Shown one piece after another: positions 51,087 to 59,674 of a stretch of DNA of 64,000 bases. Where the stretch lies: positions 620,001 to 684,000 of the forward strand of contig NZ_CP124862.1 of the NCBI RefSeq assembly GCF_030013905.1, given 5' to 3'. The stretch comes from Petroclostridium sp. X23 (GTDB taxonomy: Bacteria; Bacillota; Clostridia; SK-Y3). Within the stretch, counting starts at the first letter, position 1. Each line of letters begins with the position of its first letter. The notes under the pieces were generated by a model. That model was not told where the DNA came from. It made no database searches and saw nothing but the letters and a program-made list of their open reading frames with translations. The position numbers and the translations under genes were made by a program.

Positions 51087-52087
51087 TTAGTTTTTATCTC
51101 CTTCCCCTAGCAGTTTCATTTCCATATCTTCTAATGCTTTAATGTAATCTCTCTCTGCCTTTGAAACATCACTTATATTTAAAGCTTTATATTTCTTATA
51201 TTCTTCTTTAGCCTTAAGTTCAGCAGTCTTAGCACTAATCTTTCCCCCATGAGTAAGAATTTCATGCTTGGACAATTTCAGAAATCCATCTAATGTTTCA
51301 ATCCAATCTGACATATACATCGGGATTCTTCTTCTCGCCTGCATTTCAGCAAATTCAAGATAAGCAGAAACTATGCTGTTTAATGCAGATAACTCCTCTT
51401 CTGTACAATAGTTTTTTGCTACTAATGCATCCGCTTGTTTAGGCTGTTCTCCTTCAAAACTAAGCATTCCATATAAGGTTTATCTGCATCTGCCGAGTAG
51501 TAAATCTTTTCTGCCGCAGTTTGTCCATGTGCAGCCCAATGCATTTTGTTTTGCACTGTTTTAAAAAACAACATTGAAGATTCCATTCTTGGATCATAAT
51601 CAACGCTTGTCGCCTAGATATCAAGAACTTTCCTCCAGAATACTTTTTCTGATGAACGAATATCACGAATTCGCTCCAACAATTCATCAAAATAAACTCC
51701 TCCACCATTATTTTTTAGAAGGTCGTCATTCATGGCAAATCCTTTTTTCATATATTCTTTTAAAACATTACTAGCCCAAATTCTAAACTGTGTGCCCCGT
51801 AAAGATTTTACACGATAGCCCACAGAAATAATTACGTCCAAGTTATAATAGTCAACTCGATATGTTTTACCATCAGCTGCAGTTGTTTCAAAATTTGCAA
51901 CAACTGCATTTCTTATCAGTTCCCCTTCGTTAAATATATTTTTTATATGCCTAGAGATAGTGGATTTATCACGCTGGAATAATTCAGCCATTTGGTCAAT
52001 GGATAGCCAAACGGTATCATTGTCAAAAGTAGTTTCTATTTTTGTCAATCCATCTTCGGTCTGGTACATTATAATTTCAGAGTTCAT
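51087..52087 (-). pseudogene. RhuM-family virulence-type protein gene, broken by a nonsense codon and a frameshift
   Basis: The N-terminus (DDTVWLSIDQMAELFQRDKS, IRNAVVANFETTAADGKTYR, GTQFRIWASNVLKEYMKKGF) is a RhuM/DNA-binding ORF6N-like region. The frame meets TAG at 51616-51614 in ..FWRKVLDI, continues unbroken (ATSVDYDPRMESSMLFFK, MHWAAHGQTAAEKIYY), then slips one frame near 51468 and ends as MLSFEGEQPKQADALVAKNY to EDMEMKLLGEGDKN. A single base substitution and a one-base deletion would explain this. Start at ATG 52087 after AAGGAG. Confidence 0.85.
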
Positions 52088-52160
52088 ATTCATACTCCTT
52101 GCACACTTTTCTTTTATTATACACGTTTCATCAAAATATTCCCAGTATTATACAAAAAAA

Positions 52161-52204
52161 GAGGCTAAGTTTACGTGCCATTTTATTGACTCAGACTTAG
52201 CCTC
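52161..52204. terminator. Hairpin between RhuM pseudogene and rumA-like fragment
   Basis: GAGGCTAAGT (52161-52170) and ACTTAGCCTC (52195-52204) form a perfect 10-bp stem. A run of seven A precedes it on the plus strand, giving a U-run for minus-strand transcripts coming from the right. It would end transcription from the 52223-52387 fragment and its upstream genes. Confidence 0.7.
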
Positions 52205-52222
52205 AAATATTATGATATTTTA

Positions 52223-52387
52223 TTAAAATCCATTATTTTCCCCAGCTTTTTCAACAATCTTACCCACAGGGATTTTCCCTTCACCCTCGCCAAACTCTAC
52301 ATTTACGTTGATATGCGTGTCTGCTTTTTTGTGGGAAAGAAGTACAACCGTCTCCACATGCTTGGAGATGAGGTCATAGCTGTCATA
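52223..52387 (-). pseudogene. Possible 3' end of a 23S rRNA m5U methyltransferase gene (rlmD/rumA)
   Basis: A 54-codon frame ends in TAA at 52225-52223. It starts SYDLISKHVETVVLLSHKKA and ends VEFGEGEGKIPVGKIVEKAG. The SKHVETVVLL stretch is the usual end of RumA/RlmD-type RNA methyltransferases, and rumA is a known insertion site of Firmicute ICEs. No start and no upstream homology. If the identity is right, this is a displaced 3' end of the target gene at an element junction. 52388-52509 shows nothing else. Confidence 0.45.
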
Positions 52388-52509
52388 TAAAAATTTTCAA
52401 GCCCTTTTTTTATAAAGGGTCGTTTTCGGAAACATATCTAAGATTGGATATCGTATGTGGGAACATATCAGTCACTAATACCTTTTCAGTTAATTAAACG
52501 TATAGTAGA

Positions 52510-53043
52510 CTATTTGCTGATTCTGCTTTCGTATGTTTTAAGCGGGTTAGTATTTTTTTTGCTTATTAATTTCAAGGTTTCAGAAAAGGCACAATATTTA
52601 TCTACCATTAAGACAACATATGACTCCTTATATCTTGGTAGCCTTAATGTTAATGGCCACATATGTTTTTCAATAATATCCTTCTCAATATTATTAAGCG
52701 AAAAATACTCATTAGCATTTTTCACTGCTATACCAGGATGAACAAATCCATGTAGCCCAGTATAAGTTTTTTTATCAGCATGCCAGTCATACAAGAAAAA
52801 ATCATGAAGAAGTCCACCCCTTGCTGCAGAAAAGTAATCCAGTCCAAGTTTCTTGCATAATCGAAAACTTATGTAAGACACGTGTAGACTATGAGCATAA
52901 CAACTTATATCTCCATGTTGCATATAGTTTTCCATAGACATTACCTTTTCATGCTCAATCAAATCATGAACACAATCGCAATATTCTTTTTTAAGGTTGA
53001 AATTTATTTTTAAATTCAGTTTTGATTTTATTAACTCTACCAT
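52510..53043 (-). CDS. HD-domain phosphohydrolase-like protein
   Basis: 177 residues; GAGGAG precedes the ATG at 53043. SCYAHSLHVSYISFRLCKKLG (His51), ARGGLLHDFFLYDWH (His80, Asp81) and GLHGFVHPGIAVKNA give an HD hydrolase core. Substrate unknown. It overlaps the CmpB-type gene upstream by 53 bases; a membrane CmpB-like protein next to an HD protein is a recurring clostridial pair. Confidence 0.75.
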   Translation of the reverse strand: MVELIKSKLNLKINFNLKKEYCDCVHDLIEHEKVMSMENYMQHGDISCYAHSLHVSYISFRLCKKLGLDYFSAARGGLLHDFFLYDWHADKKTYTGLHGFVHPGIAVKNANEYFSLNNIEKDIIEKHMWPLTLRLPRYKESYVVLMVDKYCAFSETLKLISKKNTNPLKTYESRISK

Positions 53044-53710
53044 TCAAAATTCTCCTCACATCGCGATTTATAATACCCGCATTTAGGAATAACAATTTAG
53101 GAAAGGCAAGAAATATCTTTTTATATTTTATAACCTTTTCTTTATATACGCGCACAGATAGCTCAGAATAAAGTAAAATTGTTTTTCTTAAATCCAATAC
53201 ATCAACAATAGATTTTGTAGTATCAATAATAAAATAAACAATGAAAATGATAGCAACAGAATTTTTAAACTGAACCGGAATTATGTGAACCAAATTCGTA
53301 ACAATTGGATGGACTACCTGAATTAATATAAAGGCGAGCACTCCCCATAAAATTGAGTATTTAATACATATATACCCTTTAAGGTTCAAAAAATTATCGC
53401 TGTAATCCCACCATTTTGAATGGAATATTTTTTCCAATGCAAATCCAGTAACAAACTCCAATAATGTGACTAAGGATATTGAAACAATCAAATTCATAAT
53501 CAATAATAAAGATTTATCCTCTAAAGAAAATGGACTCCAATTAAAATATGAAACGATAAGAATCCCGCCAAATCCATAAATCGGTGTAAAGGGTCCTATC
53601 AGGAAGCCTCTATTGATAAATTTTCTGTGTATTATACTTGCAAATGCAGTTTCAAGTACCCATCCTAAGAATGAATAAATCGCAAAAAAAAGTATCATAT
53701 CAACTACCAT
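52991..53710 (-). CDS. CmpB-type putative ABC transporter permease-like membrane protein
   Basis: 239 residues with about five membrane spans. The N-terminus FFAIYSFLGWVLETAFASI and NRGFLIGPFTPIYGFGGILI are the signature of the ABC_trans_CmpB family (PF06541); KWWDYSDNFLNLKGYICIKY is the second conserved part. Despite the family name, a transport role is unproven. Weak AGAGGTG site 10 bases before the ATG at 53710. Confidence 0.8.
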   Translation of the reverse strand: MVVDMILFFAIYSFLGWVLETAFASIIHRKFINRGFLIGPFTPIYGFGGILIVSYFNWSPFSLEDKSLLLIMNLIVSISLVTLLEFVTGFALEKIFHSKWWDYSDNFLNLKGYICIKYSILWGVLAFILIQVVHPIVTNLVHIIPVQFKNSVAIIFIVYFIIDTTKSIVDVLDLRKTILLYSELSVRVYKEKVIKYKKIFLAFPKLLFLNAGIINRDVRRILNGRVNKIKTEFKNKFQP

Positions 53711-53750
53711 ATTAATTTTTCACCTCTAAAGTTAATTTTCATTGATTAGG

Positions 53751-55442
53751 TTATATTCGTTTTGATCTTAAAATTGCAATAATCAATGCCACAAAGGTAC
53801 TTAATGCTAGGATAAGGCTGCATCTTAGTGTTGTACTTGCGACTGTTATAAAGTTAGACCCTTCCACATCAGTTAAACTTAATCCAACGATTGTTCCTGC
53901 GATTACTATACTTAAGGATAACAACACTAGGCTGATTGATAACCTGTTAAATGCCTTATCAAGCTTTTGCGCATATCGGTCTGCCTCTTTAAGCTTAAGT
54001 TGCACTGTAAAATCATCGTGTTCCATTTTATCTAGAAAATTCAAGAAAATAGAAGGGAATTTTCGAACAAGATTGCTGTAGTCCATAGCGCCACCCAGGA
54101 TTTCCCTACCAATTTTCTCTGGGGTAATTAATGTAAAAACCAGCTTTCCCGCAATAGGTTCGGCAATTTCCAAGACATTTAGCTCTGGATCCAATTTTTC
54201 AACCAACCCTTCCAAGGTGATAAGGGATTTGGCAAGCATTGTAAATTCTCCAGGAATCATAATATTATAAGAAAATGCCAAATCAAAAATTTCATTAAAA
54301 ACTTCACCAATTTTTATTTGACTCAATGGGATTGACAATACTTGATCTCTCAATCGATCAATATCTTTTTCCAGGTTTCTCATATTGATTCTTTCTGACA
54401 TTGCATCAAGTTCAATAATCGCTTGAACAATCAGTTTACTATCTTTCAACGTTATTCCCATCAACATTTTCAGGAATTGGTTTTTCCTATGAGTGTTCAA
54501 TTGTCCTATCATACCTAAATCTAAAAATGCTATTGTATTATTCTCAAGCACCATAATGTTTCCCGGGTGAGGATCACCGTGAAAGAAACCATCCCGCAAT
54601 ATCTGATATAGAATAGAGTTAGCTAAATTTCTTGCAATAATTGTTTTATCTAACCCCAATTGATCTAATGCTTCAATTTTTTTTAACGAAGTCCCTTTGA
54701 TTTCTTCCATTGTTACAATACGATTAGTCGTATGAATCCAACTAATCTCTGGAACAATTACAGTGGAATCATCCTTGAAATTCACTTTAAATGTTTCTGC
54801 ATTTTCTCCTTCCATTCTAAAGTCTAATTCATTCGTTAAAGTAGTTTCAAATTCTTCAGTCATTTTGCTAAAGCTATAAAGTTTCCCAAACCTAGTTCGA
54901 TTATCAATAAAATCTGCCAGATCTTTTAATATACCTAAATCAAGCTCGATATTTTTCTCTATATTTGGCCTTTGAACTTTTACTACCACTTCTTTACCCG
55001 ATAATAATTTTGCGCGGTGGACTTGACCAATAGAAGCTGCAGCTATGGGTTCCTCTTTAAACTCTCTAAATATATTTTCAAGTTTATCTCCCAACTCAAA
55101 TTCTATTACTTCTCTTACTTCGGTTATAGGAAATGGAGCTACAGCATCTTGGAGTTTTTCCAGTTCATGTATAATGTCACGAGGCAATAAGTCCGGTCTA
55201 GTACTCATGATTTGACCTAATTTTATAAATGTCGGTCCCAACTCTTCAAAAGATAATCTCAACCTCTCACCAACTGATAATTTTGAAATTTCCCTCTCTG
55301 CATATTTTGTAGTTTGCTTACCTATTTTAAGGTAATTGAGGATGCCCAATCTGTCCATTAAGGTGCCAAATCCATGATTTACAAATACCTTGACAATTTG
55401 CTTGGATCTCTTAAATTTTCTATATTTACTAACCGCCATCAT
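53751..55442 (-). CDS. UbiB/AarF/ABC1-family atypical kinase
   Basis: 563 residues. KxGQxxSTRPDLLP (LGPTFIKLGQIMSTRPDLLP), AAASIGQVHRAKL, EVVVKVQRPNI, GFFHGDPHPGNIMV and IAFLDLGMIGQL are all present, so the KxGQ, AAAS and DFG-like motifs are intact. Two membrane helices end the protein (SISLVLLSLSIVIAG, CSLILALSTFVALIIAIL). UbiB-type ATPases support isoprenoid lipid metabolism; in anaerobic Clostridia the exact role is not known. Lies between the CmpB-like gene and degV. Confidence 0.9.
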   Translation of the reverse strand: MMAVSKYRKFKRSKQIVKVFVNHGFGTLMDRLGILNYLKIGKQTTKYAEREISKLSVGERLRLSFEELGPTFIKLGQIMSTRPDLLPRDIIHELEKLQDAVAPFPITEVREVIEFELGDKLENIFREFKEEPIAAASIGQVHRAKLLSGKEVVVKVQRPNIEKNIELDLGILKDLADFIDNRTRFGKLYSFSKMTEEFETTLTNELDFRMEGENAETFKVNFKDDSTVIVPEISWIHTTNRIVTMEEIKGTSLKKIEALDQLGLDKTIIARNLANSILYQILRDGFFHGDPHPGNIMVLENNTIAFLDLGMIGQLNTHRKNQFLKMLMGITLKDSKLIVQAIIELDAMSERINMRNLEKDIDRLRDQVLSIPLSQIKIGEVFNEIFDLAFSYNIMIPGEFTMLAKSLITLEGLVEKLDPELNVLEIAEPIAGKLVFTLITPEKIGREILGGAMDYSNLVRKFPSIFLNFLDKMEHDDFTVQLKLKEADRYAQKLDKAFNRLSISLVLLSLSIVIAGTIVGLSLTDVEGSNFITVASTTLRCSLILALSTFVALIIAILRSKRI

Positions 55443-55577
55443 TTATCACCACTCAGCCTAATCTCATTTTTCTCAATAGAAATAGCAGATATAGATTGAA
55501 AAGATGCTCTGTCATCTATATCTGCCTAAACGTAAGCTAATATACCTTTTTTAATCTTAGTGGAGCAGACAACATTA

Positions 55578-56444
55578 CTATCTTTCTTTTCCTAAAAAAA
55601 ATAAGCCAACCAGTCCTGGTCCAGTATGAGTACCGATAACTGGCCCCAAACTATTTATTACCATGTCTTTGGGCGTTGTCTCACTCAGAATCAGAGATTT
55701 TAGATACTCTGCATCTTCTATACAATCGCCATGAGCGATGTATATCATCTGTTCTTCTGGGTTAATGGCACGTGTTTTAAATTCTTCAAATAAAGTCTTG
55801 ATTGATTTTTTTCTTCCTCTAATTTTTTTTACAACATTAAGACTTCCATCATTAGAGACATGTAAAACCGGTTTAACTTCAAGCAAACCACCTATAGCTG
55901 CACTGGTGGGCGATATTCGCCCCCCTCTCTTTAAATGTTCCAAATTTTCTATAGTAAACCAATGATTTACCTTAAGTTTGTTAGACTCAATCCAATCTAC
56001 GATTTCTTGTTTAGATTTTCCTTGTTTTAACATCTCGCACGCATAATACACCAATAAGCCCTGACCAACAGAAGCGCTTTTCGAATCAATCACTGTTATA
56101 TCTGCTTCTGGGTCCGCTTCCATTATTTCATTTCTAGCTAGAACAGAACTATTAAACGTTTCACTTAGAGCAGATGAGAAACCTATATAGATAACTGAAT
56201 CTCCTTTTGAAACAAAACTTCTAAATTCATTTTCAAAAGTATACGTTGTAATCTGAGCAGTTGTTGGCATACTTCCATTTCGAATTTCGTCATAAAACTC
56301 CTTATAGCTTAATGATTTCCCAAAATCATCTGTATAATTAATCCCATTTAGTACATAGGTAAATGGAATAACATGCACATTGTTTTGGGAAATATATTCA
56401 ATAGGTAAATCACAATTTGAGTCGGTAACAATAACTATCCCCAT
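55578..56444 (-). CDS. DegV-family fatty-acid-binding protein
   Basis: 288 residues; TTAGGAGG precedes the ATG at 56444. Starts MGIVIVTDSNCDLPIEYI, with MPTTAQITTYTF, VIDSKSASVGQGLLVYYA, HLKRGGRISPTSAAIGGLLE, and GPVIGTHTGPGLVGLFF, which are the DegV signatures around the bound fatty acid. DegV/FakB proteins present fatty acids to FakA kinase. Neighbours (UbiB-type kinase, phasin-like, TetR) suggest a lipid-related operon. Confidence 0.93.
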   Translation of the reverse strand: MGIVIVTDSNCDLPIEYISQNNVHVIPFTYVLNGINYTDDFGKSLSYKEFYDEIRNGSMPTTAQITTYTFENEFRSFVSKGDSVIYIGFSSALSETFNSSVLARNEIMEADPEADITVIDSKSASVGQGLLVYYACEMLKQGKSKQEIVDWIESNKLKVNHWFTIENLEHLKRGGRISPTSAAIGGLLEVKPVLHVSNDGSLNVVKKIRGRKKSIKTLFEEFKTRAINPEEQMIYIAHGDCIEDAEYLKSLILSETTPKDMVINSLGPVIGTHTGPGLVGLFFLGKER

Positions 56445-56541
56445 TTCTAACGCCTCCTAATTAATAGATTGCTCAGCTAAAAAACATACCAACATTTAAT
56501 AACCTACCGTTGTTCTGTCTTTTAACTAGCCAATCAAAATC

Positions 56542-56892
56542 CTATTTTTTTAACTCGTTTATGCCCTTCTTTGTAGCTATTTCTTTCTCTTTTAATATGT
56601 CAATTAACTCTTCTTTTATAATCTTTCTGAAGTCCTCTTTTTCCATGAGATCTTCTTTGCGGGCGATACCTTTTGCATCTAAAGCTTCTAAAACTTCATC
56701 CTTTACCATTTTCTTGAAATCTTCACGTTGTTCTTCGCCTTTTTTCACTAAATCATTAACCAGATCCTTTGCGTCTTTCCTTGCCACTTCACCTTTATTC
56801 ACCAATTCATCAACTACTTCTTCAATTTTTTCTCTCGAGTAAGCAAACAACCCCAGACCTAAATTGACTGACTTTTCAAATAATCCTGACAT
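56542..56892 (-). CDS. Phasin-like (polyhydroxyalkanoate-granule type) coiled-coil protein
   Basis: 116 residues; GTGAGG precedes the ATG at 56892. Almost wholly helical and charged (VNLGLGLFAYSREKIEEVVD, NKGEVARKDAKDLVNDLVKK). The opening resembles phasin-like proteins next to AarF/TetR genes in Clostridia. A direct role in storage granules is not shown; a membrane- or lipid-associated helper is possible. Confidence 0.7.
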   Translation of the reverse strand: MSGLFEKSVNLGLGLFAYSREKIEEVVDELVNKGEVARKDAKDLVNDLVKKGEEQREDFKKMVKDEVLEALDAKGIARKEDLMEKEDFRKIIKEELIDILKEKEIATKKGINELKK

Positions 56893-56917
56893 AATAAACT
56901 ACCTCACTTTCATGAAA

Positions 56918-57493
56918 TCATTCAAATAATATTTGCATAGCGTTTAATGCTTCAGGTAATTCTTCGTCTTGGTCAAGTAATACCTGAATCCCTGTGCCAA
57001 ACATCGACCCCAAAATCAAGCGAGACAAAGTTTTTGCAGAGTAACCTTTTAACTCCTTTATTTGAAGATCATTAAAAAGATGCTTTTCAATCATATCCGA
57101 TAAATCTTTAAATAATTCACTAAGCAAGCTGCCGAACACAGGGGACCAAATAGCTAAACCTGTAAAATCGTATAACAATCTAAAAAGTTCCGGATTATGC
57201 TGCAACATGTTTTTAAAGTAATTAATTAGGCCTCTTGCTCTCTTTTGAGGAGAACTTTGCTGCTTTAATGATTCTTCAATCTCCCTTAGGTATTTTGAAA
57301 TCATCATTTTTACAACTTCTTTAAACAATCCCTCCTTGTTTTTATAATAGTAATTTAATTGGCTTAATACTACTCCCGCTTCATCGGCGATATTTCTCAT
57401 TGAAACATTGGCATAACCGCTAGTCGATATACAAGAATAAGCTGCTAATAATATTTTCCCCGATTGAGTTTGTTCATTTGTTTCAGAAAACAC
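56918..57493 (-). CDS. TetR/AcrR-family transcriptional regulator
   Basis: 191 residues, GTG start at 57493 after GAGGGG. The N-terminal helix-turn-helix is SYANVSMRNIADEAGVVLSQ-like: ISTSGYANVSMRNIADEAGV, LSQLNYYYKNKEGLFKEVVK. First gene of the TetR-phasin-DegV-UbiB run and preceded by a promoter with a partial inverted repeat, so it probably controls these lipid-related genes and itself. Confidence 0.9.
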   Translation of the reverse strand: MFSETNEQTQSGKILLAAYSCISTSGYANVSMRNIADEAGVVLSQLNYYYKNKEGLFKEVVKMMISKYLREIEESLKQQSSPQKRARGLINYFKNMLQHNPELFRLLYDFTGLAIWSPVFGSLLSELFKDLSDMIEKHLFNDLQIKELKGYSAKTLSRLILGSMFGTGIQVLLDQDEELPEALNAMQILFE

Positions 57494-57512
57494 AATATCA
57501 TCCCCTCACAAT

Positions 57513-57568
57513 TCGGTCGTTCGTACGATTTATATAGTTATAATAATATTTTTTTATAATTTTGTCAA
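57513..57568 (-). promoter_or_regulatory. Promoter and possible operator of the tetR-led operon
   Basis: TTGACA (57568-57563), 17 bases, TATTAT (57545-57540). Downstream TCGTACGA next to ACGACCGA (57528-57513) is a likely TetR-type operator. The tandem 25-bp repeat begins at the -35 box. Confidence 0.6.
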
Positions 57569-57617
57569 CAACTAAACTGTAAATTCTAGTTCACAACTAA
57601 ACTGTAAATTCTAGTTC
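57568..57617. repeat. Perfect tandem duplication of a 25-bp unit
   Basis: Positions 57568-57592 and 57593-57617 are identical. Each unit begins ACAACTAAACTG and ends AATTCTAGTTC. It adjoins the -35 box of the tetR promoter on one side and the end of the recombinase operon (57694) on the other, so it may be an attachment-site relic, a regulator-binding repeat, or simple slippage. Confidence 0.7.
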
Positions 57618-57693
57618 CTATTTTCTCAAAATTGCATAACCATAATAAACCCCACAGCTCTTTTATGAGTCATGGGCTATTTCAATTCGTCTT

Positions 57694-59256
57694 TCATACT
57701 TCAATTTCAATGCCAGATTTAAAGCTGATCACAAAGTGTTCTTCGTACACCGTGACGTTTTGGATCAGCTTCCTTACTAAAGTGTCATCATACAGTAGGG
57801 TGCGATATTTGTTCCTGCGGATAAATCCTATCAGTTCGTTGATCCGCTCATTCTCACCACTTAAGGATGCATCTTCCACAAGAAGGCTCTGTCGCTCTTC
57901 ACGAAGCCTATCTATCTCGTCTGCGAGAAAATCGTAATCCTTTCCCTTATTGGCGAGGTTGATTACTTCCTTCTGCTTTTCTTCAAGCAAAGCATTAATC
58001 TCTGAAATCTTATATTCCGTGGTATCACCGATTACCGCATGTATATTCTCTTCCAGTATTCTTATCATGTTGTCCCCACCGGCAAGCAATCTGTTAATGG
58101 CAGTCATTACTGCATCATATAATTCACCTTCTTTTACTGTTCGGTTCTTACACGTTTCAGGGCCTTGCTCGATTCTCGTAACACATCGCCATACAAACTC
58201 TTTTCTACCGCGTATATTCCAATACACCCGTCTGTAAATGTCCCCGCAATCTCCGCAGAAGGTTATGGTGCTCAAAGCGTATTTACTGCTATAGAGTCTT
58301 TTGTTTTTATCTGCCCCCGTGTAAATATTATTCCTTCGATGAAGTTCTTCCTGAGCCTGTAAAAAAAGTTCCTTCGGTATGATTGCCTCATGGCTGTTTT
58401 CAACATAATACTGTGGGACATGGCCTTCATTCTTGACTCTTTTCTTTGTTAGAAAATCCACGGTGAAGGTCTTCTGTAATAGGGCATCCCCGATGTACTT
58501 TTCGTTCAAGAGAATCTTCTTTATGGTCTCCGGTCGCCATCTTGGTTTTCCTGCAGCTGTTAAAATACCGTCCTTCTCAAGATCCCTACCAATGCCTGCT
58601 AGGCTTTTACCCTCAAGGTACTCTCTGTAAATGCGCTTAATGATTTCAGCCTCTTCAGGAACAATTATTAGGTTTCCTTCTTCATCTTTTGTGTACCCCA
58701 TAAATCGATTGTGGTTGACCTGGACTTTCCCTTGCTGATATCGATACTGAAGTCCAAGTTTAACATTCTGAGAAAGGCTCTGACTTTCTTGCTGCGCGAG
58801 GGATGCCATAATGGTCAGAAGCACCTCCCCCTTGGCATCCATTGTATTGATGTTCTCTTTTTCAAAAAATACGGATATGTTCTTGTCCTTCAGCTGCCTA
58901 ATATATTTTAGGCAATCCAGAGTGTTACGGGCAAATCGACTGATGGACTTTGTAATAACTAGATCGATGTTCCCCTCCATGCACTCATCAATCATGCGGT
59001 TGAACTCTTCTCGTTTTTTCGTGTTCGTGCCTGAAATGCCGTCATCTGCAAATATGCCAGCAAACTCCCATTCAGCATTTTTCTTTATAAACTCGGTGTA
59101 ATGAGCTACCTGCACCTCATAGCTTGAGTTCTGCTCTTCAGTTTCTGTAGAAACACGGCAATAAGCAGCAACACGCAGTTTCTTTACTTTTTCTTTTGCG
59201 GCTGTACTTCCGACCCTTTTTCGTGCTGGAATTACAGTTATGTTTTTCTCTGCCAA
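57694..59256 (-). CDS. Large serine recombinase 1
   Basis: 520 residues, TTG start at 59256 after GCGAGG, two bases after the previous stop. Resolvase domain with [19 protein letters not shown] (catalytic Ser36) and [19 protein letters not shown]; Recombinase domain; zinc ribbon [16 protein letters not shown] plus [12 protein letters not shown]; coiled coil after about 400. Large serine recombinases integrate and excise ICEs and phages at specific sites. Last gene of a three-gene operon; the attachment site normally adjoins this end, so 57.5-57.7 kb is where to look. Confidence 0.92.
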   Translation of the reverse strand: MAEKNITVIPARKRVGSTAAKEKVKKLRVAAYCRVSTETEEQNSSYEVQVAHYTEFIKKNAEWEFAGIFADDGISGTNTKKREEFNRMIDECMEGNIDLVITKSISRFARNTLDCLKYIRQLKDKNISVFFEKENINTMDAKGEVLLTIMASLAQQESQSLSQNVKLGLQYRYQQGKVQVNHNRFMGYTKDEEGNLIIVPEEAEIIKRIYREYLEGKSLAGIGRDLEKDGILTAAGKPRWRPETIKKILLNEKYIGDALLQKTFTVDFLTKKRVKNEGHVPQYYVENSHEAIIPKELFLQAQEELHRRNNIYTGADKNKRLYSSKYALSTITFCGDCGDIYRRVYWNIRGRKEFVWRCVTRIEQGPETCKNRTVKEGELYDAVMTAINRLLAGGDNMIRILEENIHAVIGDTTEYKISEINALLEEKQKEVINLANKGKDYDFLADEIDRLREERQSLLVEDASLSGENERINELIGFIRRNKYRTLLYDDTLVRKLIQNVTVYEEHFVISFKSGIEIEV

Positions 59257-59257
59257 T

Positions 59258-59674
59258 TTAAACCTCGCTTTCTATCAGACTATACAGGTACTCCGCTCGT
59301 CCTACTGGATCTTCTGGAAGTTTCCCTTCCGATTTTCTCATTTTAAATCGCTCTATAGGTGGGGGAGCACTGAAAGCTGCAAGCTCTGCAATCCTCCCTA
59401 GATCCTTCGCACGTTTACTTCTAACCTCTTCAGCCTTATCAAACGTCTCTTTATCAATGATTGCGGGGTATACGTCATTTCCAAGATAGTTGACGTTTTT
59501 CAAAATAAGTCCCATGGATGAATGAGTCTTCTGAATACCAGCCTGCTCACCAGCCACAGCAAGGGAAAGCCCGGAAATGTACTTTTCAAAGAAATCCCTT
59601 ACTTGATCCGCAGCCCTTTCATCAACGGTAACAACTCCGTCCGTAATTGCATATCCGTATGGTACATAGGCCAT
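59258..59674 (-). CDS. Recombinase-domain protein lacking the catalytic domain
   Basis: 138 residues; GTGAGG precedes the ATG at 59674, which is next to the previous stop. [36 protein letters not shown] and [20 protein letters not shown] match the middle 'Recombinase' (PF07508-type) DNA-binding segment of large serine recombinases. The N-terminal resolvase domain and zinc ribbon are absent. Tight packing between two full recombinases suggests an accessory DNA-binding subunit rather than debris. Confidence 0.75.
   Translation of the reverse strand: MAYVPYGYAITDGVVTVDERAADQVRDFFEKYISGLSLAVAGEQAGIQKTHSSMGLILKNVNYLGNDVYPAIIDKETFDKAEEVRSKRAKDLGRIAELAAFSAPPPIERFKMRKSEGKLPEDPVGRAEYLYSLIESEV

Noticed and set aside
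51460-51708. Independent 82-residue ORF
   Set aside because: It is an out-of-frame reading inside the broken RhuM gene.
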